A stretch of DNA of 64,000 bases from Helicobacter sp. 12S02232-10 (lineage in GTDB: Bacteria; Campylobacterota; Campylobacteria; Campylobacterales; Helicobacteraceae), in assembly GCF_002272895.1 (NCBI RefSeq), contig NZ_MLAQ01000004.1, positions 115,308 through 179,307 of the forward strand. The letters run 5' to 3'. Below, piece after piece: positions 28,928 to 37,858 of the stretch; position 1 is the stretch's first letter, and every line of letters begins with the position of its first letter. The translations under genes and the position numbers were made by a program. The notes under the pieces are model-generated. The model saw nothing but the letters and a program-made list of their open reading frames with translations, was not told the origin of the DNA and made no database searches.

Positions 28928-29998
28928 TTATCCTCGCTCCAAACATTCTGTAATTAAATCTCCCATTTGGGAAGTGCTACAGATTTTTTCAGCTCCAAAA
29001 TGGGCAATGTCTTGCGTGCGACAACCTTTTTTTAAAACCTTTGATACCGCTTGATTGATGGCTTCGGCAGCTTGTGTTTCTTTGAGTGTGTATTTTAGTA
29101 ACATAGAAGCACTTAAAATGGCAGCTATCGGATTGGCAATGCCCATTCCAGCTATGTCTGGAGCCGAGCCGTGAATAGGCTCATAAAGAGCGACTTTTTC
29201 CCCGATACTTGCAGAAGGAAGTAACCCAATAGAGCCTGTTAGCATACCGGCCTCATCGCTTAGAATATCTCCAAAAAGATTGCCGGTTAAAATCACGTCA
29301 AATTGTCTAGGGTCTTTGATCAATTGCATACTTGCGTTATCAATGTATTGATGGGTCAGTTCGATTTCTGGGTATTCTTTTGAGACATCAGTAACAACTT
29401 CTCTCCAAAGCTGACTTACTTCCAAAACATTTGCTTTATCCACAGAGCAAAGTTTTTTTCTTCGATTGGCGGCGAACTGAAAGCCGATTTTTGCGATTCT
29501 TTCAATCTCTTTTTTTGTATAAGCCATTGTGTTATATCCGTGATTTTGGTCCTTTCCTCTAGGTTTGCCAAAATAAATTCCACTGATAAGCTCCCTGATG
29601 ATCACTAAATCGGTGTCTGCAATGACTTCAGGTTTAAGCGTGCTTGCTTCAAGCAATTCTTCAAATACAATTGCTGGACGGATATTGGCAAACACTTCCA
29701 ATTCTTTTCTGAGACGCAAAAGACCACTTTCTGGTCGCAATTCTCTAGGTAAATTGTCCCATTTGCTTCCTCCGATTGCGCCAAAAAGAATGGCGTCTGC
29801 TTTGAGGCAACCTTGAATGGTTATTTCAGGCAGAGGATTTTTATATGCATCATATGCACATCCCCCCATTAAATATTCTTCGTATTTGATTTTAAAGTTA
29901 TAAACTTGACTTACTGCATCCAACACTTTTTTTGCTTCATCGATTACTTCAGGACCAATGCCATCTCCCTTGATAAGGGCTATGTTATAAGATTTCAA
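28928..29998 (-). CDS. leuB: 3-isopropylmalate dehydrogenase
   Basis: NAD-dependent oxidative decarboxylation of 3-isopropylmalate in leucine synthesis. The 356 residues show IALIKGDGIGPEVIDEA, the Arg-rich substrate loop (NLPRELRPESGLLRLRKEL), DKANVLEVSQLWREV and NLFGDILSDEAGML. I place the start at TTG 29998 ([13 protein letters not shown]): AAAGGA lies upstream, and it overlaps the leuD stop as TTGA. The longer frame inside leuD looks unreal. Confidence 0.92.
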   Translation of the reverse strand: MKSYNIALIKGDGIGPEVIDEAKKVLDAVSQVYNFKIKYEEYLMGGCAYDAYKNPLPEITIQGCLKADAILFGAIGGSKWDNLPRELRPESGLLRLRKELEVFANIRPAIVFEELLEASTLKPEVIADTDLVIIRELISGIYFGKPRGKDQNHGYNTMAYTKKEIERIAKIGFQFAANRRKKLCSVDKANVLEVSQLWREVVTDVSKEYPEIELTHQYIDNASMQLIKDPRQFDVILTGNLFGDILSDEAGMLTGSIGLLPSASIGEKVALYEPIHGSAPDIAGMGIANPIAAILSASMLLKYTLKETQAAEAINQAVSKVLKKGCRTQDIAHFGAEKICSTSQMGDLITECLERG

Positions 29999-30510
29999 AT
30001 CTTTTCCTTTATTTGTTTTTGTGCATAAGGCATTAATCCCCCGCATTGAAGCAGTTCAAGCATAAAAGAAGGGATTTTAGCATAAGTGTATTGCAGGTTT
30101 TGAGTGTGATTAAAGATTTTATTTTCTTTTAGACTAATTTCAAGTGCATCACCTTCATTGATCGTGTCAATATCATTTTGAGCGACTTCTAAAATAAGCA
30201 AGCCTGTATTGAAAGCATTTCGATAAAAAATTCTTGCAAAAGATGGCGCCAATACTGCTGCTATTCCGGCTTCCTTTAGCGCAAGAGGGGCGTGCTCTCT
30301 ACTGCTCCCGCAACCAAAATTTTCACTCGCAACAATAAAATCTCCCTGAGAAATCATATCGGCAAAACCATATCTAGAATCTTCCATAATGTGCTTTGCC
30401 AATTCTTTTCCATCGCTGGTATTTAGGTATCTTGCGGCAATAATAATATCCGTGTCGATATTTTTGCCAAATTTCCAAGCTCTTCCCGTTTTGTTTTGCA
30501 ACTTTTGCAT
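29995..30510 (-). CDS. leuD: 3-isopropylmalate dehydratase small subunit
   Basis: 171-residue swivel subunit that works with LeuC to isomerise isopropylmalate. Motifs are [15 protein letters not shown] at the start and [16 protein letters not shown] in the middle, both typical of LeuD. It heads an operon with leuB. Neither leuC nor leuA is in the window, so the pathway genes are at least partly dispersed or interrupted. The length suits the short, archaeal-like LeuD type found in Campylobacterota. Confidence 0.92.
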   Translation of the reverse strand: MQKLQNKTGRAWKFGKNIDTDIIIAARYLNTSDGKELAKHIMEDSRYGFADMISQGDFIVASENFGCGSSREHAPLALKEAGIAAVLAPSFARIFYRNAFNTGLLILEVAQNDIDTINEGDALEISLKENKIFNHTQNLQYTYAKIPSFMLELLQCGGLMPYAQKQIKEKI

Positions 30511-30568
30511 TGTGGCTCCAAGTTATTTAGTTTTTGTTGATTTTAGCAAGTTTGATTTAAAATTCCCT

Positions 30569-31450
30569 TTATTTTTTTGAAGCATCAATAAAAACTTGAT
30601 TATAAGAAATTGAGACACCTATGAATAAATTTGTTCCAACTTCTTTAAAATACCTTCCTTTGAGCATATAGAAGGTGAAAAACGGGGCGATGGAAAAGTT
30701 TTTATACAGGTTTGTGTCCATTCTGATATCTAGTTCCAATTCATATTGAGGGTTATGGGAGGGTTGGTAATTATTAAGGATATAGTCTCTGAAATTAAGA
30801 TGGTAATTAAAATTTACGTTGTCGCGTATTTTTTGTTGGATGTCAAATCCTGTTTGAATACCAAAACTTTCTACGGGTCTGCTATAGGTGAAATCTTCTT
30901 CGCCAAATAAGTTGAGGTAAAGATTTTTGATGTAATTTCCCTCAAATATTTTGAACCCTGTACTGAAGCGCAAGATCTTAATTCTATTTAAGCTTGGTTG
31001 AGGGGTAAATTCTGTTCGGTAGCTTAATTGGGCATAAGGACCTAGCTCAAATCCTCCGAGGGCTTTTTCGAACTTCCAAATCCTTTGGGTGTAATCTGTA
31101 GATAAAAGAATTCTGTCTAAAGTTTTATTATCAATTTTAGGTCCTTTTTCAGGATTGATGACGTTTCTTCCATATTCTGTGAGTAGAGAGTTAAAGACAA
31201 CGAATTTTTTAGCATAATAATTGGCGTCAAATTCTCCAAAAGTTTGTGCAACGATTTGAGAATTTCCACGAATGCGACTGTTGGAAAAATTTTTGTAAAG
31301 ATTTTGATTTTTGAGTGAGGTTGAAGAGAAGTTGAGGGAAATTCTCTTGAGTTCAAGTTGCCATCCATTTTTTGTTAAGTCAATATCTAAATCTTTTCCG
31401 AATGCATTTATCAAGATCAAAAATGGAAAAATCCATTTGGAGCATTTCAT
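30569..31450 (-). CDS. Predicted outer-membrane beta-barrel protein of unknown function
   Basis: 293 residues from the ATG at 31450, giving a signal peptide (MKCSKWIFPFLILINAFG). The ATG overlaps the rarA stop (ATGA) and follows AGGA by six bases. The body alternates aromatic and polar residues in strand-like stretches (GPYAQLSYRTEF, NFNYHLNFRDYI, FSIAPFFTFYML, TNLFIGVSISYNQVFI), typical of a barrel. I do not recognise the family. Its coupling to the cbpA-hspR-rarA operon is the notable point. Confidence 0.65.
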   Translation of the reverse strand: MKCSKWIFPFLILINAFGKDLDIDLTKNGWQLELKRISLNFSSTSLKNQNLYKNFSNSRIRGNSQIVAQTFGEFDANYYAKKFVVFNSLLTEYGRNVINPEKGPKIDNKTLDRILLSTDYTQRIWKFEKALGGFELGPYAQLSYRTEFTPQPSLNRIKILRFSTGFKIFEGNYIKNLYLNLFGEEDFTYSRPVESFGIQTGFDIQQKIRDNVNFNYHLNFRDYILNNYQPSHNPQYELELDIRMDTNLYKNFSIAPFFTFYMLKGRYFKEVGTNLFIGVSISYNQVFIDASKK

Positions 31451-32634
31451 TGACTTCCTTTGATTTTTATGATCCATTCTTGCAGGTTTTTTTCAAATCC
31501 TTTTTGGGTATGTTTGACAAAATGCAGGGGTTTTTGAAGATATTTTTGTTTGATCCAACCGCCGTAATCGTGTGGATAAAGGTAGGTTTTAGAATGAGTA
31601 AGGATATTTTTTGGGATTGGAAGAATTTCACCTTCATTGACAGATTTTATTGCATCATTGATGGCATTATAAGCAGTATTTGATTTTGGACAACAAGACA
31701 GGTAAATCACGCATTGAGAGAGAATGATTCTAGCTTCAGGATACCCGATTTTGGACACTGCTGTCATTGTAGAAGTGGCAAGATTGAGTGCGTTTGGATT
31801 TGCATTTCCTATGTCTTCGCTTGCCAAGATGACGAGCCTTCTAGCAATGAATTCAGGATTTTCTCCCCCACAAACTAATCTTGCAAGATAATAAAGTGCG
31901 GCGTTTTCATCACTACCACGAATAGATTTGATGAGTGCGCTGATAAGATTGTAATGTGTGTTCTCATCACTACTTCCATCATTGAGACTTATGGGACGGA
32001 GTGATTTGAGAGTATCTAAAACAATCTCATCGTTTTGGCTCTCCATAGCCACATCTAATAAATTTAGCATTGCTCGTGCATCCCCGCCACTTGAGGAAAT
32101 TAGGTAATCTCTAGCTTCTTGGGAGATTTTGCAAGGATAGATGTCAAGAGCTTTTTGTAGGATTTGATTGAGCTCAGATCTCCCAAGAGGGGCAAATTCA
32201 AATAAAAATGCGCGCGAACGAATTGCTCCTGTTAGACTATAGTAGGGATTTTCAGTGCTTGCTCCCAAAATAAGTGCTTCTTGATTTTCCATAATCGGTA
32301 ATAAGAACTCTTGTTGATTTTTGCTTAGTCGATGTACTTCATCAATAAATACAACGGGTTTTGCAAGTGTATTTTGGTATTGTTTGAGTGCAAGGCGAAA
32401 TTCTTCGAGTTTAAAATTGGTTGCATTGAATTGTAAAAAAGGTTTTTGAAGTTTGTGGGCAATGAGTCTAGCCAAAGTTGTTTTGCCACTCCCAGGAGGC
32501 CCATAAAAAAATGAATGAGGAAAATTTCCTGTAGAAATGGCATTTTTAAGAGGAGAGTTTTCGCCGATAATTTTGCTTTGCCCTGCGAACTCTTCAAGAG
32601 TTTTTGGACGCAGGAGACTAGCTAGATTTTTCAT
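31447..32634 (-). CDS. rarA: RarA/MgsA-type AAA+ ATPase (replication-associated recombination protein A)
   Basis: 395-residue clamp-loader-like ATPase acting at stalled replication forks. Walker A GPPGSGKTTLAR lies near residues 45-56 and Walker B VVFIDEVHRL near 94-103. Sensor 1 region GASTENPYY, then SRAFLFEFAPL and SGGDARAMLNLLD, are all standard. C-terminal helices carry KSIRGSDENAALYYLARL. The second Met (32634) is used. It is the third gene of cbpA-hspR-rarA, matching HP1026 in recalled order. Confidence 0.92.
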   Translation of the reverse strand: MKNLASLLRPKTLEEFAGQSKIIGENSPLKNAISTGNFPHSFFYGPPGSGKTTLARLIAHKLQKPFLQFNATNFKLEEFRLALKQYQNTLAKPVVFIDEVHRLSKNQQEFLLPIMENQEALILGASTENPYYSLTGAIRSRAFLFEFAPLGRSELNQILQKALDIYPCKISQEARDYLISSSGGDARAMLNLLDVAMESQNDEIVLDTLKSLRPISLNDGSSDENTHYNLISALIKSIRGSDENAALYYLARLVCGGENPEFIARRLVILASEDIGNANPNALNLATSTMTAVSKIGYPEARIILSQCVIYLSCCPKSNTAYNAINDAIKSVNEGEILPIPKNILTHSKTYLYPHDYGGWIKQKYLQKPLHFVKHTQKGFEKNLQEWIIKIKGSQ

Positions 32635-32649
32635 CATTCATCAATGGCG

Positions 32650-33015
32650 TTATTTTTTAAATATAATGAGTTCATAAGAGCTTTTTTTGACGCTGACTTC
32701 TGTCCCAGTAGTTGTCCGAGCTTTTTTTTGTAGATTTGAGCGCAATTCTTCATTGATCGTATCAAGCTCATCGAGTTTTTCTTTAAGTCGCAAGATAATA
32801 TCTACGCCTGCTAGATTAACTCCCATATCGCGTGTTAATCTGAGAATGGTTTTGATTTTATCAATGTCTCTTTGGGAATAAAGCCTCATTTTTCCATCTG
32901 TGCGACCTGGTTCGATCAGCCCTTCCTTCTCATATTGTCTGAGGGTTTGAGGATGGATCTCAAGTATTTTTGCCACAACACTGATAAGATAAACAGGTTC
33001 GTCATAACTATACAT
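32650..33015 (-). CDS. hspR: HspR, MerR-family heat-shock repressor
   Basis: 121-residue DNA-binding repressor. The MerR winged helix is at about 8-75 (VYLISVVAKILEIHPQTLRQYEKEGLIEPGRT, then RLYSQRDIDKI). A coiled-coil dimerisation helix follows, and the basic tail ends IFKK. In H. pylori HspR represses groESL, hrcA-grpE-dnaK and its own cbpA operon. The same gene order here implies autoregulation from the promoter upstream of cbpA. No clean copy of the HspR operator was found by eye. Confidence 0.92.
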   Translation of the reverse strand: MYSYDEPVYLISVVAKILEIHPQTLRQYEKEGLIEPGRTDGKMRLYSQRDIDKIKTILRLTRDMGVNLAGVDIILRLKEKLDELDTINEELRSNLQKKARTTTGTEVSVKKSSYELIIFKK

Positions 33016-33036
33016 TGCATTATCCTTTTTGATGAA

Positions 33037-33897
33037 TTAGGGCAATTGCTCTTCAAGGTTTTTTTTCAATTCGTCTGGCAAAGAGTCTGTGTGGGGCAAA
33101 ACAATGTTTGCTTTCAGATAAAGATCTCCTGTATGCCCTGTTTTTCTGTTTTTAACCCCGAGTTCTTTGATACGAAATCTTTGGGCATTTTTTGTATTGG
33201 CAGGAATTTTAAGACTGACTTCTTTGTGCAATGTGGGGATATTGATTTTTCCTCCAAAAAGTGCAATTTTTAAGGGAAGGTCAAAAGTTTTAGTCAAATC
33301 ATCATTATCCCTTGAATATTCTGGCTCTTGGGCAATATTGATTTTTAATAACAAGTCTCCTTTTCCTGATCTGCCAGTTTTTCCTTTTCCTCTAACTCGG
33401 ATTGTTTCGCCTTCATTAATTCCGGCAGGGATTTTGATGTCAAAGCTGTCGTTTTGAATATTGATATGATGTTTGCCCCCAAGGACTGCACTTGCAAAAG
33501 GAATCGTTAAATTTGCACGTATATCCAAATCGGGTTCAAATCCGAAATTTCCACCAAAACCAAAACTATTGGCTCCAGATCCAAATCCTCCGGCACTGCC
33601 AAAAATTTGGGAGAGAATATCATCTAAATTAATCCCTGAACCTCCTTGAGATCGGGCAAAATCACTAAAATTTTGACCCCCAAACATATTGTCGCCAAAT
33701 TGATCGTATTGAGCTCGCTTTTTTTCGTCGCTTAAGATTTCATAAGCAGCATTAATTTCTTTAAATTTTTCTTCAGCTTCTTTATCTTTATTGATGTCGG
33801 GATGGTATTTTCTAGCTAGTTTTCTGTAAGATTTTTTTATTTCTTCAGCAGTCGCATTTTCTTCGACACCAAGAGTTTCATATAGACTTTTGCTCAT
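33037..33897 (-). CDS. cbpA: CbpA-type DnaJ-family co-chaperone
   Basis: 286 residues. The J domain at 1-68 contains the HPD motif ([10 protein letters not shown]) and a Gly/Phe-rich linker at about 70-120. Two C-terminal substrate-binding domains follow with no zinc-finger CxxCxGxG repeats, so this is CbpA rather than DnaJ. It stimulates DnaK ATPase activity. It is the first gene of the heat-shock operon, 21 bases before hspR. A strong promoter lies at 33935-33964. Confidence 0.92.
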   Translation of the reverse strand: MSKSLYETLGVEENATAEEIKKSYRKLARKYHPDINKDKEAEEKFKEINAAYEILSDEKKRAQYDQFGDNMFGGQNFSDFARSQGGSGINLDDILSQIFGSAGGFGSGANSFGFGGNFGFEPDLDIRANLTIPFASAVLGGKHHINIQNDSFDIKIPAGINEGETIRVRGKGKTGRSGKGDLLLKINIAQEPEYSRDNDDLTKTFDLPLKIALFGGKINIPTLHKEVSLKIPANTKNAQRFRIKELGVKNRKTGHTGDLYLKANIVLPHTDSLPDELKKNLEEQLP

Positions 33898-33934
33898 AGA
33901 GTGCTCCGCATAAATTTCTATTTTTTTGAGTTTT

Positions 33935-33964
33935 ATTGTATCATAAAACTTTAGTATAAGTCAA
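33935..33964 (-). promoter_or_regulatory. Sigma-70 promoter of the cbpA-hspR-rarA operon
   Basis: On the minus strand TTGACT (33964-33959) and TACAAT (33940-33935) are separated by 18 bases, with TGA directly before the -10 (extended -10). It lies about 38 bases upstream of the cbpA start. It is one of the two best promoter matches in the window and fits a strong, repressible heat-shock promoter. Confidence 0.7.
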
Positions 33965-34085
33965 TCAACTTTATTTATAAAATTCTGTTGGGTTTAAATT
34001 TGGAATTCTTTTTGCTAGGATAATTGTCAAGTTCTGCAAGAAACCTAAAATATAAATTATTGTTTCTTTGGATAAAAGGATGCAA

Positions 34086-35207
34086 ATGCTCAGAAAGCTT
34101 GTTTTGTGTTGTTTATGTGGAGGCGTTGTTTTTGCAGCAGGTACTAGAACTCCTCAAGAGGCTTTTATGAAAGGAGTTGTTAATGGGCATATTGGATTTT
34201 TCTTTCAGCAATCGACAAAACAAGATCCCACTTATGGGGATTTAAATATGGATTTGTCGTATAATACCCAAAGATTTATGGGCTATAAATTTGGTGCAAA
34301 AGCATGGTTAGTCCCTAAAATCTATGAAGCCAAACAAGGTGATTTTAACAAGGCCCAAGAGATTTTTGTATTTTCTAATATTTATGGTGATTTTTATAAT
34401 GAATATGAAAAATTCAGGCTAACGTTGGGGCGTTATAATATTGATGAGGAATGGATGACTCACGATACTGAGGGTATCAGTGTTTCTTATGATAAGTTTG
34501 AAAATATTTCATTGTCTTTTGTGTGGGCTCTTAGAAATGCTTGGGTCACGAATTATTATTTGAGTAATTTTAGAAAAATGTTTAATTGGTCAGGTGCTCT
34601 TTTGTTCCGTGGAGATATTCAGATTCCTAATGCTCCTGTCAAAATTAAGCCTTATCTTTATATGGCGCCGGGATTTTTTATTTCCCCAGGCATAAAAATT
34701 GAACTCCATTTGCCCTTAAAGTCCGGAGTTTATTTTGATAGCCATATTCATTTGCTTTCTTATGTAGCTAATAAACAGCATTATGGAACTTCTAGTAGTA
34801 GCGGATTGGTTTGGGCTGAAGGCTTGGTAGGTTGGAATGGTTTAGAAAGTGGTATTGGGATTGTCTCAGTCGGTGGCGGAGCGGGAGCTAATAGAATTGA
34901 TGCTTTTGGACAACATACAAGGTTTGAAAGAACTGTCGGAATGTTTTATGGCGATGCGGTTACTGCGTATGGATTTGCTTCTGGAGATATGGGCAGATAT
35001 TTTTCTTTGTACGGAGCAGTCAGGGGAACTTTTATTAATGGTAAGAATATTTTGAACTGGGATGCTAAAATTAATTTTAAGCCTCAAAAAGGAGTTGAAT
35101 TGGGTCTTGGTATCTTAGGAATGTTTAATCAAACTGATGCGACAGGATATTTTGGGGGAACAAAGGATTACATAATGGGACGTGGATTTGTTCAATATAG
35201 TTTTTAG
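34086..35207 (+). CDS. PF02521-like Helicobacter outer-membrane protein (Hof type), copy 1
   Basis: 373 residues from the ATG at 34086 (AAAAGGA five bases upstream). It has a signal peptide (MLRKLVLCCLCGGVVFA) and ends RGFVQYSF, a C-terminal Phe barrel signal. Strand motifs FRLTLGRYNIDEEWMTHDTEGISVSYD and GMFYGDAVTAYGFASGDMGRY resemble the HP_OMP_2/Hof family. It is the most divergent of the four tandem copies. Function is a porin or adhesin by family; substrate is unknown. Confidence 0.75.
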   Translation: MLRKLVLCCLCGGVVFAAGTRTPQEAFMKGVVNGHIGFFFQQSTKQDPTYGDLNMDLSYNTQRFMGYKFGAKAWLVPKIYEAKQGDFNKAQEIFVFSNIYGDFYNEYEKFRLTLGRYNIDEEWMTHDTEGISVSYDKFENISLSFVWALRNAWVTNYYLSNFRKMFNWSGALLFRGDIQIPNAPVKIKPYLYMAPGFFISPGIKIELHLPLKSGVYFDSHIHLLSYVANKQHYGTSSSSGLVWAEGLVGWNGLESGIGIVSVGGGAGANRIDAFGQHTRFERTVGMFYGDAVTAYGFASGDMGRYFSLYGAVRGTFINGKNILNWDAKINFKPQKGVELGLGILGMFNQTDATGYFGGTKDYIMGRGFVQYSF

Positions 35208-35262
35208 TTTTGATTGGCTATGATTTCTTTTTTAAATTTTTAAAAATACAAGGAGAAGCTTT

Positions 35263-36444
35263 ATGAGAAAAATTGCTTTAGGTTCGGTTTGTTTATTTAT
35301 TTTATGGGGTAATTTTGTCAAAGCCCTTGAGGTAACTGTGGATCCTTTCGGTTATTTGGGTGTTTTATATAATCAGGGAATTCAGTCTAGTCCGCATAGT
35401 TATATCGGCCTGAATGCAAGAGCAGGAGCAAATTTTATCCTCGATAACAATTGGAGTTTGGGGCTTGGTGCTATCGGGGCTTGGAGCGTATTCAGTCATA
35501 AGGATGATAATGCTCCTTACAGCAATAGCGGGGATATTTCGGATGCTTATGTAAAATATGATACCGAAAGGCTTAAATTTGCACTTGGAAGATATAACAC
35601 TGACTTTCTTGAATTTGATTGGATGGCAGGGAATGTACAAGGAGCTTCCATTAGGATTAATGATAGGAAGATGAATTATTGGGGAATTTTTATGGATTCG
35701 ATGCTCTATAACGGGTATCAATACAGCGGGCAACAAGGTAATAGGATTGCTACTGATTTAAATTCTTTATCAGCCTATAATCCCGGCGCAAAGAAAAATT
35801 ATGTTGGCGGAGAAGTGATTGCAGGCGGGGTTGATTACACTTATAAAGGGTTTAGAATCTCACCTTTTGTATTGATAGATACCCAACTTCCAACCATAAC
35901 AAAAGGCGTTCTTGTTCAGGTTGGGGCGAAAGCGGGGTATGCAACCGTGATTGCTGATGCTTTTAAATCTGTCACGCTTTTGCGCGGTATGTTTCAATAT
36001 GGGGATACAGATGGTTTGGCTGGCGATGATTTAGCAGGTCTTATTTGGATTGACCAAACCTTTAAGTATAAATTATTTAATTTTGGAGCAGGTTTTTATG
36101 CGGTTCCTGGGGCTGATAAAAAAGGTTCGCTATGGACATTTAATGATCGAACGAAGTTCTATGGAAGGGGCATTAATTCTCCGGGTGTGCCGGCTGTTTA
36201 TTTTGCCAATGCAACGGTTGCAGGTTATTTATTTGGGGGTTTGGAGACTAATAGAGTCAGAGTGGATGCGATGGTTGCTTTTGGAAATTATCAAGAATAT
36301 TCTTTAATGGCAGATTATAAAATATGGCAACATCGAAATATGAAGTTCAATGCGGGCGGGGGTTATGTTTATTCCTATTCATCTAAAGTACTTAATTCTA
36401 TTGGAGATAGTTCGCTAGTATTTTTTGGTAAATTTTCTTATTGA
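35263..36444 (+). CDS. PF02521-like Helicobacter outer-membrane protein (Hof type), copy 2
   Basis: 393 residues with AAGGAG before the ATG. The signal peptide ends around FVKA, and the protein ends VFFGKFSY. Diagnostic pieces shared with copies 3 and 4 are GDISDAYVKYDTERLKFALGRYNTDFLEFDW, the WAGN/VQGASIR region, and a late TKFYGR-G segment. The 55-base gap to copy 1 and common orientation suggest co-transcription. A nutrient porin is possible, but the sequence does not show specificity. Confidence 0.8.
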   Translation: MRKIALGSVCLFILWGNFVKALEVTVDPFGYLGVLYNQGIQSSPHSYIGLNARAGANFILDNNWSLGLGAIGAWSVFSHKDDNAPYSNSGDISDAYVKYDTERLKFALGRYNTDFLEFDWMAGNVQGASIRINDRKMNYWGIFMDSMLYNGYQYSGQQGNRIATDLNSLSAYNPGAKKNYVGGEVIAGGVDYTYKGFRISPFVLIDTQLPTITKGVLVQVGAKAGYATVIADAFKSVTLLRGMFQYGDTDGLAGDDLAGLIWIDQTFKYKLFNFGAGFYAVPGADKKGSLWTFNDRTKFYGRGINSPGVPAVYFANATVAGYLFGGLETNRVRVDAMVAFGNYQEYSLMADYKIWQHRNMKFNAGGGYVYSYSSKVLNSIGDSSLVFFGKFSY

Positions 36445-36523
36445 TTTAAAAAGATTTGTTTTAGTCGATTTAGGGAATGTTTGGATTATTATCTGACAAA
36501 CTTGTTTATTTAAGGATGGTGAA

Positions 36524-37729
36524 ATGAAAAGTAAGGTTATTCGATCGATCGTATTGGCGGGAACTTTTTTAAGTGGGGCCGGAGCAGCTGATTTTGATGT
36601 TTTCGGGCATGTCGGAGGATTTTTTAACAAGGGTTTTGGAGATGGTAATAAGATGTATGATGCCAAAGATGGAAAAACCAAAAATGCCGATTATGCAGGT
36701 ATAACTGCTCAATTAGGATTAGATATAGGGTTTGGAAATCTTCATATAGGGGCAGCTGGATGGGGAGCTTTCCCTGTATATGGCACTCCTAAAGATGCTT
36801 TTGATGGACGCAATTATGCACAGTATATGTATACTACCAATTATGCCGATTTATCAGATTTGTATGTGAAATATGATGGAGAAATCGAACTCGCTGTTGG
36901 TCGTTTTGATAATGAATTTTTAAAATCTGATTGGATAGTCGGGCATACTCAAGGGGTTGCTGCCAAATGGGATACAAAATATTTTGGAGCGTGGGCTACT
37001 TGGGTTAATGATTACTCGACTTTTGGTTATCAACCCAATCGTTTTGGATCTGAACTCAGTCAGTTTAGGAGATATTCTTCTAGTTTTAATAATTTTGATA
37101 TAGGTCAGCGAGATCTTTTTGCAGGTGGCATTAATATTGATTTGGGATTTTTGAAAATCGATCCATTTATTCATTATTGGTTAGGCGGCAATTATTATGC
37201 TGGCAATCATTCTATGGTGCAGGCAGGAACTAAAGTTGCACTTGAATTAGGAAGCGATAATGGAATCAAATCAATTTCATCAGCAAGGTTTTTGTGGCAA
37301 AATATATTAGATGTCAATAAAGATGACACGATTTTATTTTGGATAGATGAAGAGCTTCGCTTTAAAGATATGATAAAAGTAGGTGCAGGCTGGTATACTG
37401 TGGGTAAAAATAATGGGATTTATGCTATCAACGATCGAAGCAGATTTTATGGCTGGAGATATTTGACTGGAAATTTCAGCAATTATTATTTTGGTACAAA
37501 TGAAAGTAGCTGGTATGCTTTTGCAGGACTTGAGACAAAAGTAATCAATTTTGATTTGCTTTATGCTAATGGGGATTATAATGAATTTTCTGCGATTGTT
37601 TCTTGGAATGTCTTTCAGATGAAAGATGATCTTGGTTTACAAATCGGTGGGGGTTATGTCAGCAATGGTTTCCAGAGCAAACAAAAACAGCAAAATAATG
37701 CTGTAATCTTTGCTAAGATATCTTTTTAA
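36524..37729 (+). CDS. PF02521-like Helicobacter outer-membrane protein (Hof type), copy 3
   Basis: 401 residues with AAGGATGG before the ATG. The signal peptide is MKSKVIRSIVLAGTFLSGAGA, and the C-terminus is VIFAKISF. It carries the same core as copies 2 and 4: DLSDLYVKYDGEIELAVGRFDNEFLKSDWI, HTQGVAAKW, and SRFYGWRYLTG near the end. It is followed by a clear terminator, so copies 1-3 may form one transcription unit and copy 4 another. Confidence 0.8.
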   Translation: MKSKVIRSIVLAGTFLSGAGAADFDVFGHVGGFFNKGFGDGNKMYDAKDGKTKNADYAGITAQLGLDIGFGNLHIGAAGWGAFPVYGTPKDAFDGRNYAQYMYTTNYADLSDLYVKYDGEIELAVGRFDNEFLKSDWIVGHTQGVAAKWDTKYFGAWATWVNDYSTFGYQPNRFGSELSQFRRYSSSFNNFDIGQRDLFAGGINIDLGFLKIDPFIHYWLGGNYYAGNHSMVQAGTKVALELGSDNGIKSISSARFLWQNILDVNKDDTILFWIDEELRFKDMIKVGAGWYTVGKNNGIYAINDRSRFYGWRYLTGNFSNYYFGTNESSWYAFAGLETKVINFDLLYANGDYNEFSAIVSWNVFQMKDDLGLQIGGGYVSNGFQSKQKQQNNAVIFAKISF

Positions 37730-37748
37730 ACTTCTTAATTCTTCTTTT

Positions 37749-37773
37749 GACCATCTTTATGATGGTCGTTTTT
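37749..37773 (+). terminator. Intrinsic terminator after outer-membrane copy 3
   Basis: GACCATC (37749-37755) and GATGGTC (37761-37767) form a seven-base stem with loop TTTAT, followed by GTTTTTATT. This is a textbook intrinsic terminator, 20 bases after the stop codon. Confidence 0.85.
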
Positions 37774-37858
37774 ATTCTTGACTCAGATCTAAAATATTTC
37801 TTTTGATTATTTGTAATATCTATTTGTTCATATACAGACACAACAAAAAGGAGCAAGA

